Assembly: GCF_001458395.1 (NCBI RefSeq)
Contig: NZ_CYSR01000010.1
Coordinates: forward strand, 86,578-150,577
DNA from: Leisingera aquaemixtae
Lineage (GTDB): Bacteria > Pseudomonadota > Alphaproteobacteria > Rhodobacterales > Rhodobacteraceae
Reading direction: 5' to 3'
Length of the DNA stretch: 64,000 nucleotides
Under the pieces are notes generated by a model. The model searched no databases, was not told the origin of the DNA, and was given only the letters and a program-made list of their open reading frames with translations. Each line of letters starts with the position of its first letter. Position 1 is the first letter of the stretch. The position numbers and the translations under genes are program-made. Below, piece by piece: positions 9,866-18,060 of this stretch.

Positions 9866-10735
9866 ATGAATATTGAAGCACGGGAAAGCACCTATCACTA
9901 CGGCGTCATGCGGCGGGCGATTGAGCTGATCGACGATGGCGGAGAGGATCTGACGCTGGAACAGCTGGCCGCCCGCATGGACATGAGCGCGGCGCACTTC
10001 CAGCGCCTGTTTTCGGCCTGGGTCGGCGTCTCGCCCAAGCGCTATCAGCAGTATCTGCGCCTGGGCCATGCCAAGGCGCTGCTGCGCGACCGGTTCACCA
10101 CGCTGCAGGCCTCGCACGCGGTGGGGCTGTCCGGGTCCGGGCGGCTGCACGACCTGTTCCTGCGCTGGGAGGCGATGAGCCCGGGCGAATATGCCCGTAA
10201 GGGGGACGGGTTGCGGATATTCTGGGGCTGGTTCGACAGCCCCTTTGGTCTGGCGCTGGTGATGGGCACGGAAAAGGGCATCTGCGGGCTGGCCTTTGCC
10301 GCCGAGACCGGGGCGGAGCCCGCCATGGCCGACATGCGCGCCCGTTGGCCGCAGGCGGAATTTACCGAGGACCCCGCGGCCCTGCGCCCGCTGGCAGAGG
10401 CGGCCTTTGCCCAGAAGGGCGAGACCGCCCTGCACATGATCGGCGCGCCGTTGCAGATCAAGGTCTGGGAAGCGCTGCTGCGGATCCCCTCGGGCCATGT
10501 CTCCACCTATTCCGAACTGGCCCAGGCGATCGGCTCTCCGCGGGCGGTCCGGGCTGTCGGCACTGCAGTGGGGCGCAACCCGGTCAGCTGGCTGATCCCC
10601 TGCCACCGTGCGCTGCGCAAGTCCGGCGCGCTGGGCGGCTACCATTGGGGGCTGCCGGTCAAGCGCGCGATGCTCGCTTATGAGGCCGCCCGGGACGAGG
10701 ACAACCCGGCGCAGGACGCGCGCGCCGCCGGCTGA
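9866..10735 (+). CDS. AraC-type HTH / methylated-DNA-protein-cysteine methyltransferase fusion (Ada-like)
   Basis: This 289-residue protein has an AraC-type HTH at about residues 15-110 (LTLEQLAARMDMSAAHFQRLF). An Ogt/Ada C-terminal domain follows with PCHR at 245-248 (nucleophile Cys246), preceded by RAVGTAVGRNP, which includes the conserved Arg finger region. It lacks the N-terminal zinc-binding methylphosphotriester domain of E. coli Ada, so it can repair O6-alkylguanine but cannot sense phosphotriesters in the Ada way. It may autoregulate by another route. The last ~77 bp overlap, on the opposite strand, a small gene ending at 10659. Confidence 0.93.
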   Translation: MNIEARESTYHYGVMRRAIELIDDGGEDLTLEQLAARMDMSAAHFQRLFSAWVGVSPKRYQQYLRLGHAKALLRDRFTTLQASHAVGLSGSGRLHDLFLRWEAMSPGEYARKGDGLRIFWGWFDSPFGLALVMGTEKGICGLAFAAETGAEPAMADMRARWPQAEFTEDPAALRPLAEAAFAQKGETALHMIGAPLQIKVWEALLRIPSGHVSTYSELAQAIGSPRAVRAVGTAVGRNPVSWLIPCHRALRKSGALGGYHWGLPVKRAMLAYEAARDEDNPAQDARAAG

Positions 10736-10901
10736 ACAGGCGCTTCAGCAGTCCGGAACGGGCGGGTTTTGCCGCCTGTTGCGCCGTGTGACGCCTGCGC
10801 GCTGCCTCAAGTTCGATTTCATGCGGGGCGAGGGGGCGGCGCTGGTGTTCCCAGCGGTCCAGGCCCAGGGTGATCAGCACGATCCAGTCATAACTCAGCA
10901 T
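10659..10901 (-). CDS. small basic protein, possible real gene
   Basis: This 80-residue frame starts MLSYDWIVLITLGLDRWEHQ at the ATG at 10901, preceded by a strong AAGGAGAACACAG ribosome-binding site. The N-terminus is mildly hydrophobic and the C-terminus very Arg-rich (LLKRLFSRRRARPAPG). It is divergent from the WYL regulator, with inverted repeats in between, and its 3' end overlaps the alkyltransferase gene antisense by about 77 bp. I do not recognise it. The good Shine-Dalgarno and divergent position argue for a real gene; the Arg/Pro-rich tail over another gene's end argues for caution. Confidence 0.45.
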   Translation of the reverse strand: MLSYDWIVLITLGLDRWEHQRRPLAPHEIELEAARRRHTAQQAAKPARSGLLKRLFSRRRARPAPGCPRPGRPHKRASRA

Positions 10902-10943
10902 CTGTGTTCTCCTTCTTGCGGAGGCCAGAAAACAAGAGCACTG

Positions 10944-10992
10944 CTGACAGGCTGTTGTCAGTGGCATGTGCTAGAGTGTCAGCAGACTGTCA
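10944..10992. promoter_or_regulatory. putative operator of the WYL regulator
   Basis: A dyad with perfect 6-bp arms, CTGACA-N6-TGTCAG, lies at 10944-10961. Two further TGTCA half-sites in direct orientation follow at 10977-10992. All sit between the small gene at 10901 and the WYL regulator start at 11006. The cluster of four TGTCA/TGACA half-sites in 49 bp suggests cooperative binding by the adjacent regulator. Confidence 0.6.
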
Positions 10993-11005
10993 TTGGAGCC
11001 TGCCC

Positions 11006-11695
11006 ATGCCGCGCACCGGCCGCCTGTTTGAAATCATCCAGATCCTGCGCACCGCCACGGCCCCGGTGCGGGCGGAGGATCTTGCCGGGACGCTGGAGGT
11101 CAGCAAGCGGACGATCTACCGCGACATCGCAGCGCTGCAGGCGATGCGCACACCGGTGGAGGGCGAGGCCGGTATCGGCTACATGCTGCGCAAGGGGTAC
11201 GACCTGCCGCCGCTCAATTTCGACGAGGAGGAGCTGGAGGCGCTGCATGTCGGGCTGGCGATGCTGATGCGCACAGGCGACGGTGCCCTGCAAAAGGCGG
11301 CCGCGCGGGTGAGCCACAAGATCAAGGATGTGCATGCCACCGCCGACTGGCTGCAAGTGGCCCCCTGGGGCGCGCCGCTGGACGATCCGGAGCAGGGCTG
11401 TGTCTCCAAGGCGCTGCTGCGCCAGGCGGTGCGGGAAAGCCGCAAGCTGCAACTCACCTACCTCAGCCCGGATAGCGGCGAGAGCTGCCGCACCCTGCGG
11501 CCGCTGGCGCTGATCTACCATATCGACTGCACCATGCTCGCGGCCTGGTGCGAGCTGCGCGGCGGTTTCCGCCACTTCCGCACCGACCGGATGCTGGCAG
11601 CGGACGTGCTGGAAGACGGGTTTGCGCCTGAGGCCGGGGCCTTGCGCAAACTGTGGATGGAACAGGAAGGCTGGAACTTCGCCTTTGCGCCGTAA
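11006..11695 (+). CDS. HTH-11/WYL-domain transcriptional regulator (YafY-like)
   Basis: This 229-residue protein starts MPRTGRLFEIIQILRTATAP at 11006; the longer frame from 10904 runs through the operator repeats and is rejected. The N-terminal HTH_11 domain (AEDLAGTLEVSKRTIYRDIAAL) is followed by GEAGIGYMLRKGYDLPPLNF, typical of YafY/DeoR-like regulators. A C-terminal WYL domain follows (RPLALIYHIDCTMLAAWCELRGG, then RHFRTDRM), thought to bind nucleic acid or small ligands. It is likely autoregulatory through the TGACA/TGTCA dyads at 10944-10992. The target beyond the divergent small gene is unknown. Confidence 0.88.
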   Translation: MPRTGRLFEIIQILRTATAPVRAEDLAGTLEVSKRTIYRDIAALQAMRTPVEGEAGIGYMLRKGYDLPPLNFDEEELEALHVGLAMLMRTGDGALQKAAARVSHKIKDVHATADWLQVAPWGAPLDDPEQGCVSKALLRQAVRESRKLQLTYLSPDSGESCRTLRPLALIYHIDCTMLAAWCELRGGFRHFRTDRMLAADVLEDGFAPEAGALRKLWMEQEGWNFAFAP

Positions 11696-11832
11696 AATGC
11701 GGTGTTAACGCGGGTTTTGCGCGGTATTTCGCCGAAACTGCAAGACCGTGTCTTGAGTAGCCGCGGCACCGGCACGATATTCGTGCGGACCGCCGGGCAT
11801 CGCCCGGACCTTAGAAAGCAGAAGGCAATTTG

Positions 11833-12492
11833 ATGATGCAGATGAAACTCACCACGGCTGGTATTGTCGCCGCAGCACTGGGCCTGAGCGCCTGTACCGA
11901 TCCCGCAAACGTCGGCACGCCGGGCAGCAACACCCAGAAGGGCGCAGTCCTGGGCGGCATCATCGGCGCGGGCGTCGGTGCGATTGCCAATGATTCCGAC
12001 CGCGGCCTTGGGGCTGCAACCGGGGCGCTGGTCGGTGCAGCGGCCGGAAGCGTGATCGGCAACCAGCTCGATGCGCAGGAGCGCGAGCTGCGCCAGACGC
12101 TGGCCAATGACTCGATCACCATCGTCAACACCGGCGACCGGCTGATCCTGTCCTTCCCGAACGATCTGACCTTTGCCACCGACAGCGCCGCGGTTGCGCC
12201 GGCGGTGCAGGCCGACCTGCGCCGGGTCGCCGACAGCCTTGTGCGCTACCCCAACAGCGCCATCCAGGTGATCGGCCACACCGACAGCGATGGCGATGCC
12301 GGTTACAATCAGGGCCTGTCGGAGCGCCGCGCCAACGCAGTGGCCAGCCATATCCAGGCGGGCGGCGTGCCCTATCACCGGATGCGGATCATCGGCCGCG
12401 GCGAGTCGCAGCCGGTGGCCTCCAACCTGACGCCGGAGGGCAAGGCCCGCAACCGCCGCGTCGAAGTTGTGGTCATCCCGCAGGCGGCCTGA
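11833..12492 (+). CDS. OmpA-family lipoprotein with glycine zipper
   Basis: This 219-residue protein starts at one of two adjacent ATGs (11833 or 11836); AGAAGG supports 11833. The signal sequence ends in the lipobox LGLSAC, so Cys after residue 20 is probably lipidated. Residues 35-80 form a glycine-zipper segment (GAVLGGIIGAGVGAIA, then GALVGAAAGSVIGNQLD). The C-terminal OmpA-like peptidoglycan-binding domain has IQVIGHTDSDGDAGYNQGLS and the SERRANAVASHI region with the conserved Asp and Arg. It would anchor the outer membrane to peptidoglycan, as YiaD/Pal-like proteins do. An intrinsic terminator with a T5 run follows. Confidence 0.93.
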   Translation: MMQMKLTTAGIVAAALGLSACTDPANVGTPGSNTQKGAVLGGIIGAGVGAIANDSDRGLGAATGALVGAAAGSVIGNQLDAQERELRQTLANDSITIVNTGDRLILSFPNDLTFATDSAAVAPAVQADLRRVADSLVRYPNSAIQVIGHTDSDGDAGYNQGLSERRANAVASHIQAGGVPYHRMRIIGRGESQPVASNLTPEGKARNRRVEVVVIPQAA

Positions 12493-12516
12493 TCCGGCTG
12501 CCGGCGGCAAAATGCG

Positions 12517-12548
12517 CAGCCCGTCCCCCAGCGGGGCGGGCTGTTTTT
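12517..12548 (+). terminator. intrinsic terminator of the OmpA lipoprotein gene
   Basis: A GC stem (12517-12527 with 12533-12543, one bulged T) is followed directly by TTTTT at 12544-12548, 25 bp after the stop codon. This is a textbook rho-independent layout. Confidence 0.88.
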
Positions 12549-12671
12549 GTGTCTGCGGCCGCGCCGGTTCGCGTAACGCTGCACATTGCCTGCGCGGCCA
12601 TTGCTGTTTCATGCTGCGGGCCGACGCATACATGATGGGTGAAACACAGACGCGAACAGAAGGATTTCCCC

Positions 12672-13214
12672 ATGGCTGACCCTGTACTGCTCACCATTTC
12701 CGGATCGCTGCGCCGCGAGGCCACCAACCGCAAGCTGCTGGCGGAGGCGGTCCGGGTGTTCGGACCCGCGTCGGTGGTAGAGGCGGACCTGAGCCTGCCG
12801 CTCTATGATGGCGACGCCGAGGCGGCGGACGGCATTCCCCCCGCGGTGCAAAAGCTGGCCGATCAGATCGCGGCGTCGGATGCGGTGGTGATCTCCACCC
12901 CGGAATACAACAAGGGGCCGTCCGGCGTGCTGAAGAACGCGCTTGACTGGGTGAGCCGCACCGAAGGCAATCCTTGGGCGGATAAGCCTGTTGCAGTGAT
13001 GTCGGCCGCAGCCGGACGGGCCGGCGGCGAGCAGGCGCAGGCGCTGCTGCGCAGCTTCCTGGTGCCGTTCCAGCCGCGGGTGCTGTCGGGTCCAGCGGTC
13101 CATCTGGCAGGCTCCAGCAAGGAATTCGATGAAGCCGGGCGGCTGACAAGCGAGCAGTATGAGGCTACGCTGACCAAGCTTATGCAGAAGCTGCTTTCGG
13201 AACTGACCCGCTGA
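12672..13214 (+). CDS. NADPH-dependent FMN reductase family protein
   Basis: This 180-residue flavodoxin-fold protein starts MADPVLLTISGSLRREATNR; GAAGGATTTCCCC supports the ATG at 12672. The phosphate-binding GSLRREATN loop and the STPEYNKGPSGVLKNALDW motif identify the NADPH-dependent FMN reductase family (YieF/ChrR/SsuE-related). Such enzymes reduce quinones, chromate, azo dyes or free FMN. The physiological substrate here is unknown. It appears monocistronic, followed by two GC hairpins. Confidence 0.9.
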   Translation: MADPVLLTISGSLRREATNRKLLAEAVRVFGPASVVEADLSLPLYDGDAEAADGIPPAVQKLADQIAASDAVVISTPEYNKGPSGVLKNALDWVSRTEGNPWADKPVAVMSAAAGRAGGEQAQALLRSFLVPFQPRVLSGPAVHLAGSSKEFDEAGRLTSEQYEATLTKLMQKLLSELTR

Positions 13215-13246
13215 GGCCGGGGGCGGGCGGCGGCGTGCTCCCGCGC

Positions 13247-13303
13247 CCCAAGCTGCCCTGGCGGGCAGATTAGGGGCTTGGGCCTGGCGCCGCTGCGCGG
13301 CGC
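13247..13303. terminator. nested hairpins between convergent genes
   Basis: An outer stem, 13247-13253 with 13276-13282, encloses an inner stem, 13253-13258 with 13263-13268. A separate 7-bp GC hairpin (13287-13293 with 13297-13303) follows. They lie between the FMN reductase gene (+) and the FAD oxidase gene (-). Neither has a clear T-tract. Confidence 0.45.
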
Positions 13304-13315
13304 AGGGTGGTGGTG

Positions 13316-14356
13316 TCAGAGGTTGTCTTCGACCCGGAAGCCCTCGGGGATGCTGTCCCTGCCTTCGAGAAGCAGATCCGCCATCACATGGGCCGCTTTG
13401 GGGGCCATGCCGAAGCCGATCTTGAAGCCGCCGTTGGCAATATAGTGGCCGGCGCGGCCGGGCCAGGCGCCCAGCATCGGGGCGCGCGACTTGGCGCGGG
13501 GGCGCACGCCGGCCCAGCGTTCAATGACCTCCGCACCGTGCAGCACCGGCACCGCGGCGCGGGCGCGCTCGATCACGTCATCAAGCTGGGCATCTGTCGC
13601 CGTGCCGTCCTCGAAATCGCGCTCCGATGTGGAGCCGATGGCGAGAGTGCCGTCCGCATGCGGGATGATGTGCAGGCCGCCGGCATAAAGCTGCGACACC
13701 TCGCCTTCGTGGAACCTCAGCAGCGCGGCCTGGCCTTTGACGCCGCCGCCGATGGTCTTGCCGAAGGCCGCGTTCAGCTCCAAAAGGCCTGCGTAGCCCT
13801 TGGCGTGGACCACCTTGCCTTGGTCCGGAGCCTCGGCCTGGATCTCCACTCCCATCACCGCCAGGGCAGAGACCAGCGCGGCGCAGGCGCGGCGCGGGTG
13901 CATGCGGGCGCTGAGGGTGTCGTGGATGACATATCCGGTGGCGCTGGGCGGCACCCAGGGGCCAAGGCTGTCCGCCTTGCAGACGCGCCATTCGGCCTCG
14001 TCCTTCCACAGCGTGCGGGCGGAGATTTCGCGCTGGCGGGCAAGGTCCAGCGTGCGCGCGTCATTGACGGGCTGCAGGCGCCCGGTGCGGCCATAGCCGG
14101 AAGAGACGCCGCCGGTGGCCTCGACCTCTGCCCAAAAGGATTCTGCCATCAGCAGGCTTTCCAGCTGGAACTGCTTCTTGGGGTTCCAGTTCTCCGGCAC
14201 ATGCGGGGCAAGGGCACCAACGAGGCCGCCGCTGGAGCCTGCCCCGGCGCCGAAGGGGTCCACCACCTGCACACGCGCACCGCGCCGGGCGCAGACCCAG
14301 GCGGTAGACAGGCCGAAGATGCCCGCCCCGCGCACCGTCACATCTGCCATTGCCAT
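13316..14356 (-). CDS. FAD-dependent oxidoreductase (DadA-like), probable stand-alone MnmC(o)-type partner of MnmD
   Basis: The 346-residue protein starts MAMADVTVRGAGIFGLSTAW, with AAAGGAATATCAA before the ATG at 14356. The Rossmann motif GAGIFGLSTAWVCARRG is followed by DPFGAGAGSSGG and a C-terminal GGFKIGFGMAPKAAHVMADLL flavin-contacting segment, typical of the DAO/glycine oxidase family. It is divergent from mnmD with only 58 bp between starts. In E. coli MnmC the methyltransferase and FAD oxidase are fused, so this protein may supply the oxidase step (cmnm5s2U34 to nm5s2U34). An amino-acid oxidase role is the alternative. Confidence 0.8.
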   Translation of the reverse strand: MAMADVTVRGAGIFGLSTAWVCARRGARVQVVDPFGAGAGSSGGLVGALAPHVPENWNPKKQFQLESLLMAESFWAEVEATGGVSSGYGRTGRLQPVNDARTLDLARQREISARTLWKDEAEWRVCKADSLGPWVPPSATGYVIHDTLSARMHPRRACAALVSALAVMGVEIQAEAPDQGKVVHAKGYAGLLELNAAFGKTIGGGVKGQAALLRFHEGEVSQLYAGGLHIIPHADGTLAIGSTSERDFEDGTATDAQLDDVIERARAAVPVLHGAEVIERWAGVRPRAKSRAPMLGAWPGRAGHYIANGGFKIGFGMAPKAAHVMADLLLEGRDSIPEGFRVEDNL

Positions 14357-14414
14357 TTGATATTCCTTTCGCCAGTGTCGCGCCGTTCCAGACACTCACT
14401 TAGGGGATTATAGC

Positions 14415-15083
14415 ATGGCAGACCAGCAGGCCCGCCTCAGCTGGCGCGATGGCACCGTTCCGGTGTCGGATCAGTTCGATGATCCCTATTTCTCGATCCA
14501 GGGCGGGCTGGCGGAGACGGAGCATGTGTTTCTGGCCGGCAATGATCTGCCGGCGCGGTTTGCGCCGGGATTCCGGGTTGCCGAGCTGGGCTTTGGCACC
14601 GGTCTCAATATGCTGGCGGCCTGGCGCGCCTGGGAAGCGGCGGGGCACGAGGGGCCGCTGCGCTTCACCAGTTTCGAGGCCTTTCCGATGGTGCCCGCTG
14701 ACATGGCCAAGGCGCTGGAGGCCTTTCCGGCCATTGCCCCCTGGGCGGAGCGGTTTCTGGCGGAATGGAGCGGCACGGGCCGGTGCGATCTGGGCAGCCT
14801 GCAACTGGAGGTCATTGCCGGCGACGCGCGGATGTCGCTGCCGGAGTGGACAGGGCAGGCGGATGCCTGGTTTCTGGACGGGTTCTCTCCGGCCAAGAAC
14901 CCCGAGCTGTGGGGGGAGGCGGTGATGGAGGAAGTTGCCGCGCATACCGCGCCGGGCGGGACGGCTGCGACATACACCGCGGCGGGCTTCGTGCGCCGCG
15001 GGCTGGAGGCGGCAGGATTTGAAGTGACCCGCATTCCCGGCTACGGGCGCAAGCGGCATATGACAAGGGCGGTACTGCCATGA
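14415..15083 (+). CDS. mnmD: tRNA 5-methylaminomethyl-2-thiouridine methyltransferase (MnmD)
   Basis: This 222-residue protein belongs to the DUF752/MnmC2 family and starts MADQQARLSWRDGTVPVSDQ. Family landmarks are DDPYFSIQGGLAETEHVFL, the SAM-binding VAELGFGTGLNMLAAW, and DAWFLDGFSPAKNPELW with the catalytic region. The end GYGRKRHMTRAVL is also diagnostic. It methylates nm5s2U to mnm5s2U at the wobble position of tRNAs. It is divergent from the FAD oxidase gene and overlaps the DMT transporter gene by 4 bp (ATGA). Confidence 0.93.
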   Translation: MADQQARLSWRDGTVPVSDQFDDPYFSIQGGLAETEHVFLAGNDLPARFAPGFRVAELGFGTGLNMLAAWRAWEAAGHEGPLRFTSFEAFPMVPADMAKALEAFPAIAPWAERFLAEWSGTGRCDLGSLQLEVIAGDARMSLPEWTGQADAWFLDGFSPAKNPELWGEAVMEEVAAHTAPGGTAATYTAAGFVRRGLEAAGFEVTRIPGYGRKRHMTRAVLP

Positions 15084-15988
15084 GCACGGTTCCACAGGCC
15101 AAGAGCTTGCCCCCGCCCCGGGTGCAGCAGAACAATGTGCCGCTCGGCATCCTGCTGATGATCGGCGCCACCGTCGTCTTTGCGCTGCAGGACGGTATCT
15201 CGCGACATCTGGCGGGCACTTACAACACCTATATGGTCGTCATGGTCCGCTACTGGTTCTTTGCCGCCTTTGTCGTGTTCCTTGCGGCACGGGCTAAAGG
15301 CGGGATCAAGGAGGCTGCCCGTACCGATCAATTATGGCTGCAGATCTTCCGCGGTGTGCTGCTGGTCGGGGAAATCTGCGTGGCGGTTTACGGTTTCACC
15401 GTGCTGGGCCTCATCGAAAGCCAGGCGGTGTTCATCTGCTACCCGCTGCTGGTGGCGGCCCTCAGCGGCCCGGTGCTGGGCGAAAGCGTGGGCTGGCGGC
15501 GCTGGGCGGCGATCGGTGTCGGCCTCGTTGGCGTGCTGATCATCCTGCAGCCGGGCATGGGCGTGTTCAATCCGGCGGCGGTGATCCCCTTCATCTCAGC
15601 GCTGATGTTTGCGGTCTACGGACTGCTCACCCGCTATGCCGCGCGCCGGGACAGCACCGCAACCAGCTTCTTCTGGACCGGGGTCGCCGGCATGGTCTTC
15701 ATGACCGCCATCGGCATCTGGTTCTGGGAGCCGATGAGCCAGGGCGACTGGTTCTGGATGGCGCTTTTGTGCGTTTCCGGCGTCACGGGCCACTGGCTGC
15801 TGATCAAATGCTACGAGATGGCCGAGGCCAGCGCCGTGCAGCCCTTTGCCTATTTCCACCTGGTCTGGGCGGCGATGCTGGGCGTGGCGGTGTTTGGCGA
15901 GGTGATCCGCACCAATGTTGCCATCGGTGCGGGGGTCATCATCGCGGCGGGGCTGTTCACCCTATGGCGCGAACGCATGAAGGGTTGA
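15080..15988 (+). CDS. DMT-family transporter (EamA)
   Basis: This 302-residue protein begins with a 20-residue polar tail, then ten hydrophobic segments starting GILLMIGATVVFALQDGISR. The two EamA repeats are recognisable by MVRYWFFAAFVVFLAARA and by FPYPLLVAAL-like FICYPLLVAALSGPVLGE. It overlaps mnmD by the ATGA junction, so the two are translationally coupled, although no functional link is known. Its last 27 bp overlap, on the opposite strand, the 3' end of the lytic transglycosylase gene. Substrate unknown; an amino-acid or metabolite exporter is the usual guess for this group. Confidence 0.88.
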   Translation: MSTVPQAKSLPPPRVQQNNVPLGILLMIGATVVFALQDGISRHLAGTYNTYMVVMVRYWFFAAFVVFLAARAKGGIKEAARTDQLWLQIFRGVLLVGEICVAVYGFTVLGLIESQAVFICYPLLVAALSGPVLGESVGWRRWAAIGVGLVGVLIILQPGMGVFNPAAVIPFISALMFAVYGLLTRYAARRDSTATSFFWTGVAGMVFMTAIGIWFWEPMSQGDWFWMALLCVSGVTGHWLLIKCYEMAEASAVQPFAYFHLVWAAMLGVAVFGEVIRTNVAIGAGVIIAAGLFTLWRERMKG

Positions 15989-17929
15989 GCCGCTCAGCTC
16001 CTGCGAGAACGGGACCGGCAGCGGGGCCTTGCCCAGCCGGGCACGGTAGACCGGCAGGCTTTCGGTGACCCGCATCACGTAGTTGCGGGTCTCGTTGAAG
16101 GGGATGTGCTCGATCCAGTCGACGATGTCCGGGCTGCCGCCGCGCGGGTCGCCATAGCGCTCCATCCAGGTCGTGGGGCGGTGCGGCCCGGCATTATAGC
16201 CCGCTGCCATCATCACCACGTTGCCGCGGAACTTGCCCGCCAGCCCGGCCAGGTAATTGGCTCCCAGCTTGGCGTTGTAATCCCACTCCGCCGTCAGGCG
16301 GGAGGTGTTATGGCCCGCCAGGATGCCCAGCTCGGTCGCCACCAGTTTGGCGGTGGCCGGCATCACCTGCATCAGCCCGCGCGCGCCGGCGTGGCTGATC
16401 ACTGCCGGGTCGAATTCGCTTTCGCGCCGGGCAATGGCCAGGGTCATTTCCTCAGCCATCGGCAGTTGCCGCTTGGCAACCGGATGCAGCGGATAATAGG
16501 CGCCCTCCAGCTCCACCCCGCCGCGGGCGGCGCGTTTGGAGATCATGACCGCCAGATGCGGCTGGTTCAGTTCCACCGCCATCTGCCCCAGCTGGCGCGC
16601 CTGCACCGGCGGCAGGTCCTCGACCAGATGGGTGAGGAAACGCTCGGCCAGTGCCAGATCGCCCGCTTTCAGCAGCATCAGGCCGGCCTCCGCAACGGAG
16701 GACTGCATGAAATCCGCCGTCCGCCAGTCCGGCAGCTCCGCGGGTTTCACCAAGGCAGGGTCAAAGGGGCGGCCCAGTTTTTCCGCCGCCAGCAGCCCAT
16801 AGAACGACGTCTGATATTCCGCCCCCTTGGCATAGGCCTCATGCGCCTTGTCGGCTTCGCCCATCGCCGCATAGGCGCGGCCCAGCCAATAACCGCCGCG
16901 GCCGATCGAGATCGGGGTTGCCACCGAGTCCAGGAAACGCTGGAAGTGTACGGCGGCCAGTTCCGGGTCGCGCAGCTTCTGCAGGGCGATGTAACCCGCC
17001 AGCCATTCGCAATCGGAGTATCCATAGCCGTCCGCGGGGGTGGAAAAGTGATAGGCGGCCAGCTGATAGGCGCGCTCATGATCGCCGTCGCGCATCAGTT
17101 GCCGGGCCAGATCACGGCGGCGGCGCAGCCATTTTCCGGGTTCGCCCAGGTTTTCGGCGCTGGTGCTGCGGTCCATCATCATGGCGATGGCGCCGTCCTG
17201 CAGCCGCTTGCGGTCACGCCAGGCAAAACGGTCATAGGCGAGGCCTGCGGCTCCTTTCAGCCGGTCCGGAACCGCCTCAATCTTTGCGTCCACGCCGGGC
17301 GCGCGCTCGTGCAAGGCAATGCGCGCCTCAGCCAGCTTGCGCTCGTCCTCGGGCACCAGCGGCAGCATCCGTTTGGCGCTGACCAGATGATCCTCCCACA
17401 GCAGCCGGTCCAGTCTGGCAGTGTGATGCGGCTTCAGCAGCTTGGCGAAATCGCGCAGGTAAAGATCCTGGATAGCGCTGCCCATTGCCATGGTGCGCCA
17501 GGCCAGCACGATCTCCGCCTCGCCATCGCCCTGCTGTCCGCGGTCAATCAGCGCCTTGCCCAGGCTCAGCGCGCCTTCGGCGGTTTGGGGCCGCTCGTTT
17601 GCATAAAACACCAGGATGGTCTCGCGGCCGGTTGCGGCAATCACATCCTCGTTTTCGCGCCGCAGATAGTCCAGTCCCGGCCAGTCGGGGCGGCGCTGCA
17701 GAAACGCCATCACATCGCCCGCCGACCCCAGCCCGGCCCGCAGCCGGTGCCATTCGATAATGTCGCGGGCAGCGCTTTGCTGCGCCCCGGCCTCACGCGC
17801 GGCCTGATCCCATTTTTGCGCCCGCATGAGCTCCAGCGCGGTGCCCAGATCGCGCGCCTGCGCCGGTGCCCCAGGCAGGGCCGCGGATATCAGCAGAATA
17901 AGGGCCAGGATGCGTGTCATCTCTTGCAT
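15962..17929 (-). CDS. slt: soluble lytic murein transglycosylase
   Basis: This 655-residue periplasmic protein has a signal peptide (MTRILALILLISAALPGAPAQA, after MQE). The helical superhelical U/L domain covers about residues 25-480 (repeated short alpha-helical pairs such as GRGGYWLGRAYAAMGEADKA). The C-terminal SLT domain has IARRESEFDP (catalytic Glu), GARGLMQVMPATAK and AAGYNAGPHRP. It cleaves the MurNAc-GlcNAc bond in peptidoglycan to form 1,6-anhydro ends during wall turnover. It is divergent from dapA, another cell-wall precursor gene. Its stop lies within the end of the convergent DMT gene. Confidence 0.93.
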   Translation of the reverse strand: MQEMTRILALILLISAALPGAPAQARDLGTALELMRAQKWDQAAREAGAQQSAARDIIEWHRLRAGLGSAGDVMAFLQRRPDWPGLDYLRRENEDVIAATGRETILVFYANERPQTAEGALSLGKALIDRGQQGDGEAEIVLAWRTMAMGSAIQDLYLRDFAKLLKPHHTARLDRLLWEDHLVSAKRMLPLVPEDERKLAEARIALHERAPGVDAKIEAVPDRLKGAAGLAYDRFAWRDRKRLQDGAIAMMMDRSTSAENLGEPGKWLRRRRDLARQLMRDGDHERAYQLAAYHFSTPADGYGYSDCEWLAGYIALQKLRDPELAAVHFQRFLDSVATPISIGRGGYWLGRAYAAMGEADKAHEAYAKGAEYQTSFYGLLAAEKLGRPFDPALVKPAELPDWRTADFMQSSVAEAGLMLLKAGDLALAERFLTHLVEDLPPVQARQLGQMAVELNQPHLAVMISKRAARGGVELEGAYYPLHPVAKRQLPMAEEMTLAIARRESEFDPAVISHAGARGLMQVMPATAKLVATELGILAGHNTSRLTAEWDYNAKLGANYLAGLAGKFRGNVVMMAAGYNAGPHRPTTWMERYGDPRGGSPDIVDWIEHIPFNETRNYVMRVTESLPVYRARLGKAPLPVPFSQELSGSTLHAFAP

Positions 17930-18060
17930 TTTCCAGCAGTCCGGGGATAGAGGCTTGAACGTTACTCATTGGCGTGCCGGTATCAACTCAAATCACTGGC
18001 ATTCCGTATCTTGACGGCGGCGGATTGCCGCCTGCACCTGCAGCAAAAGGGAGCGTGCCC

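Noticed and set aside
15962..15988. 27-bp antisense overlap of the DMT and slt gene ends, as possible evidence of a wrong annotation
   Set aside because: Both frames are complete and match their families to the end, so a short 3' overlap of convergent genes is simply real.
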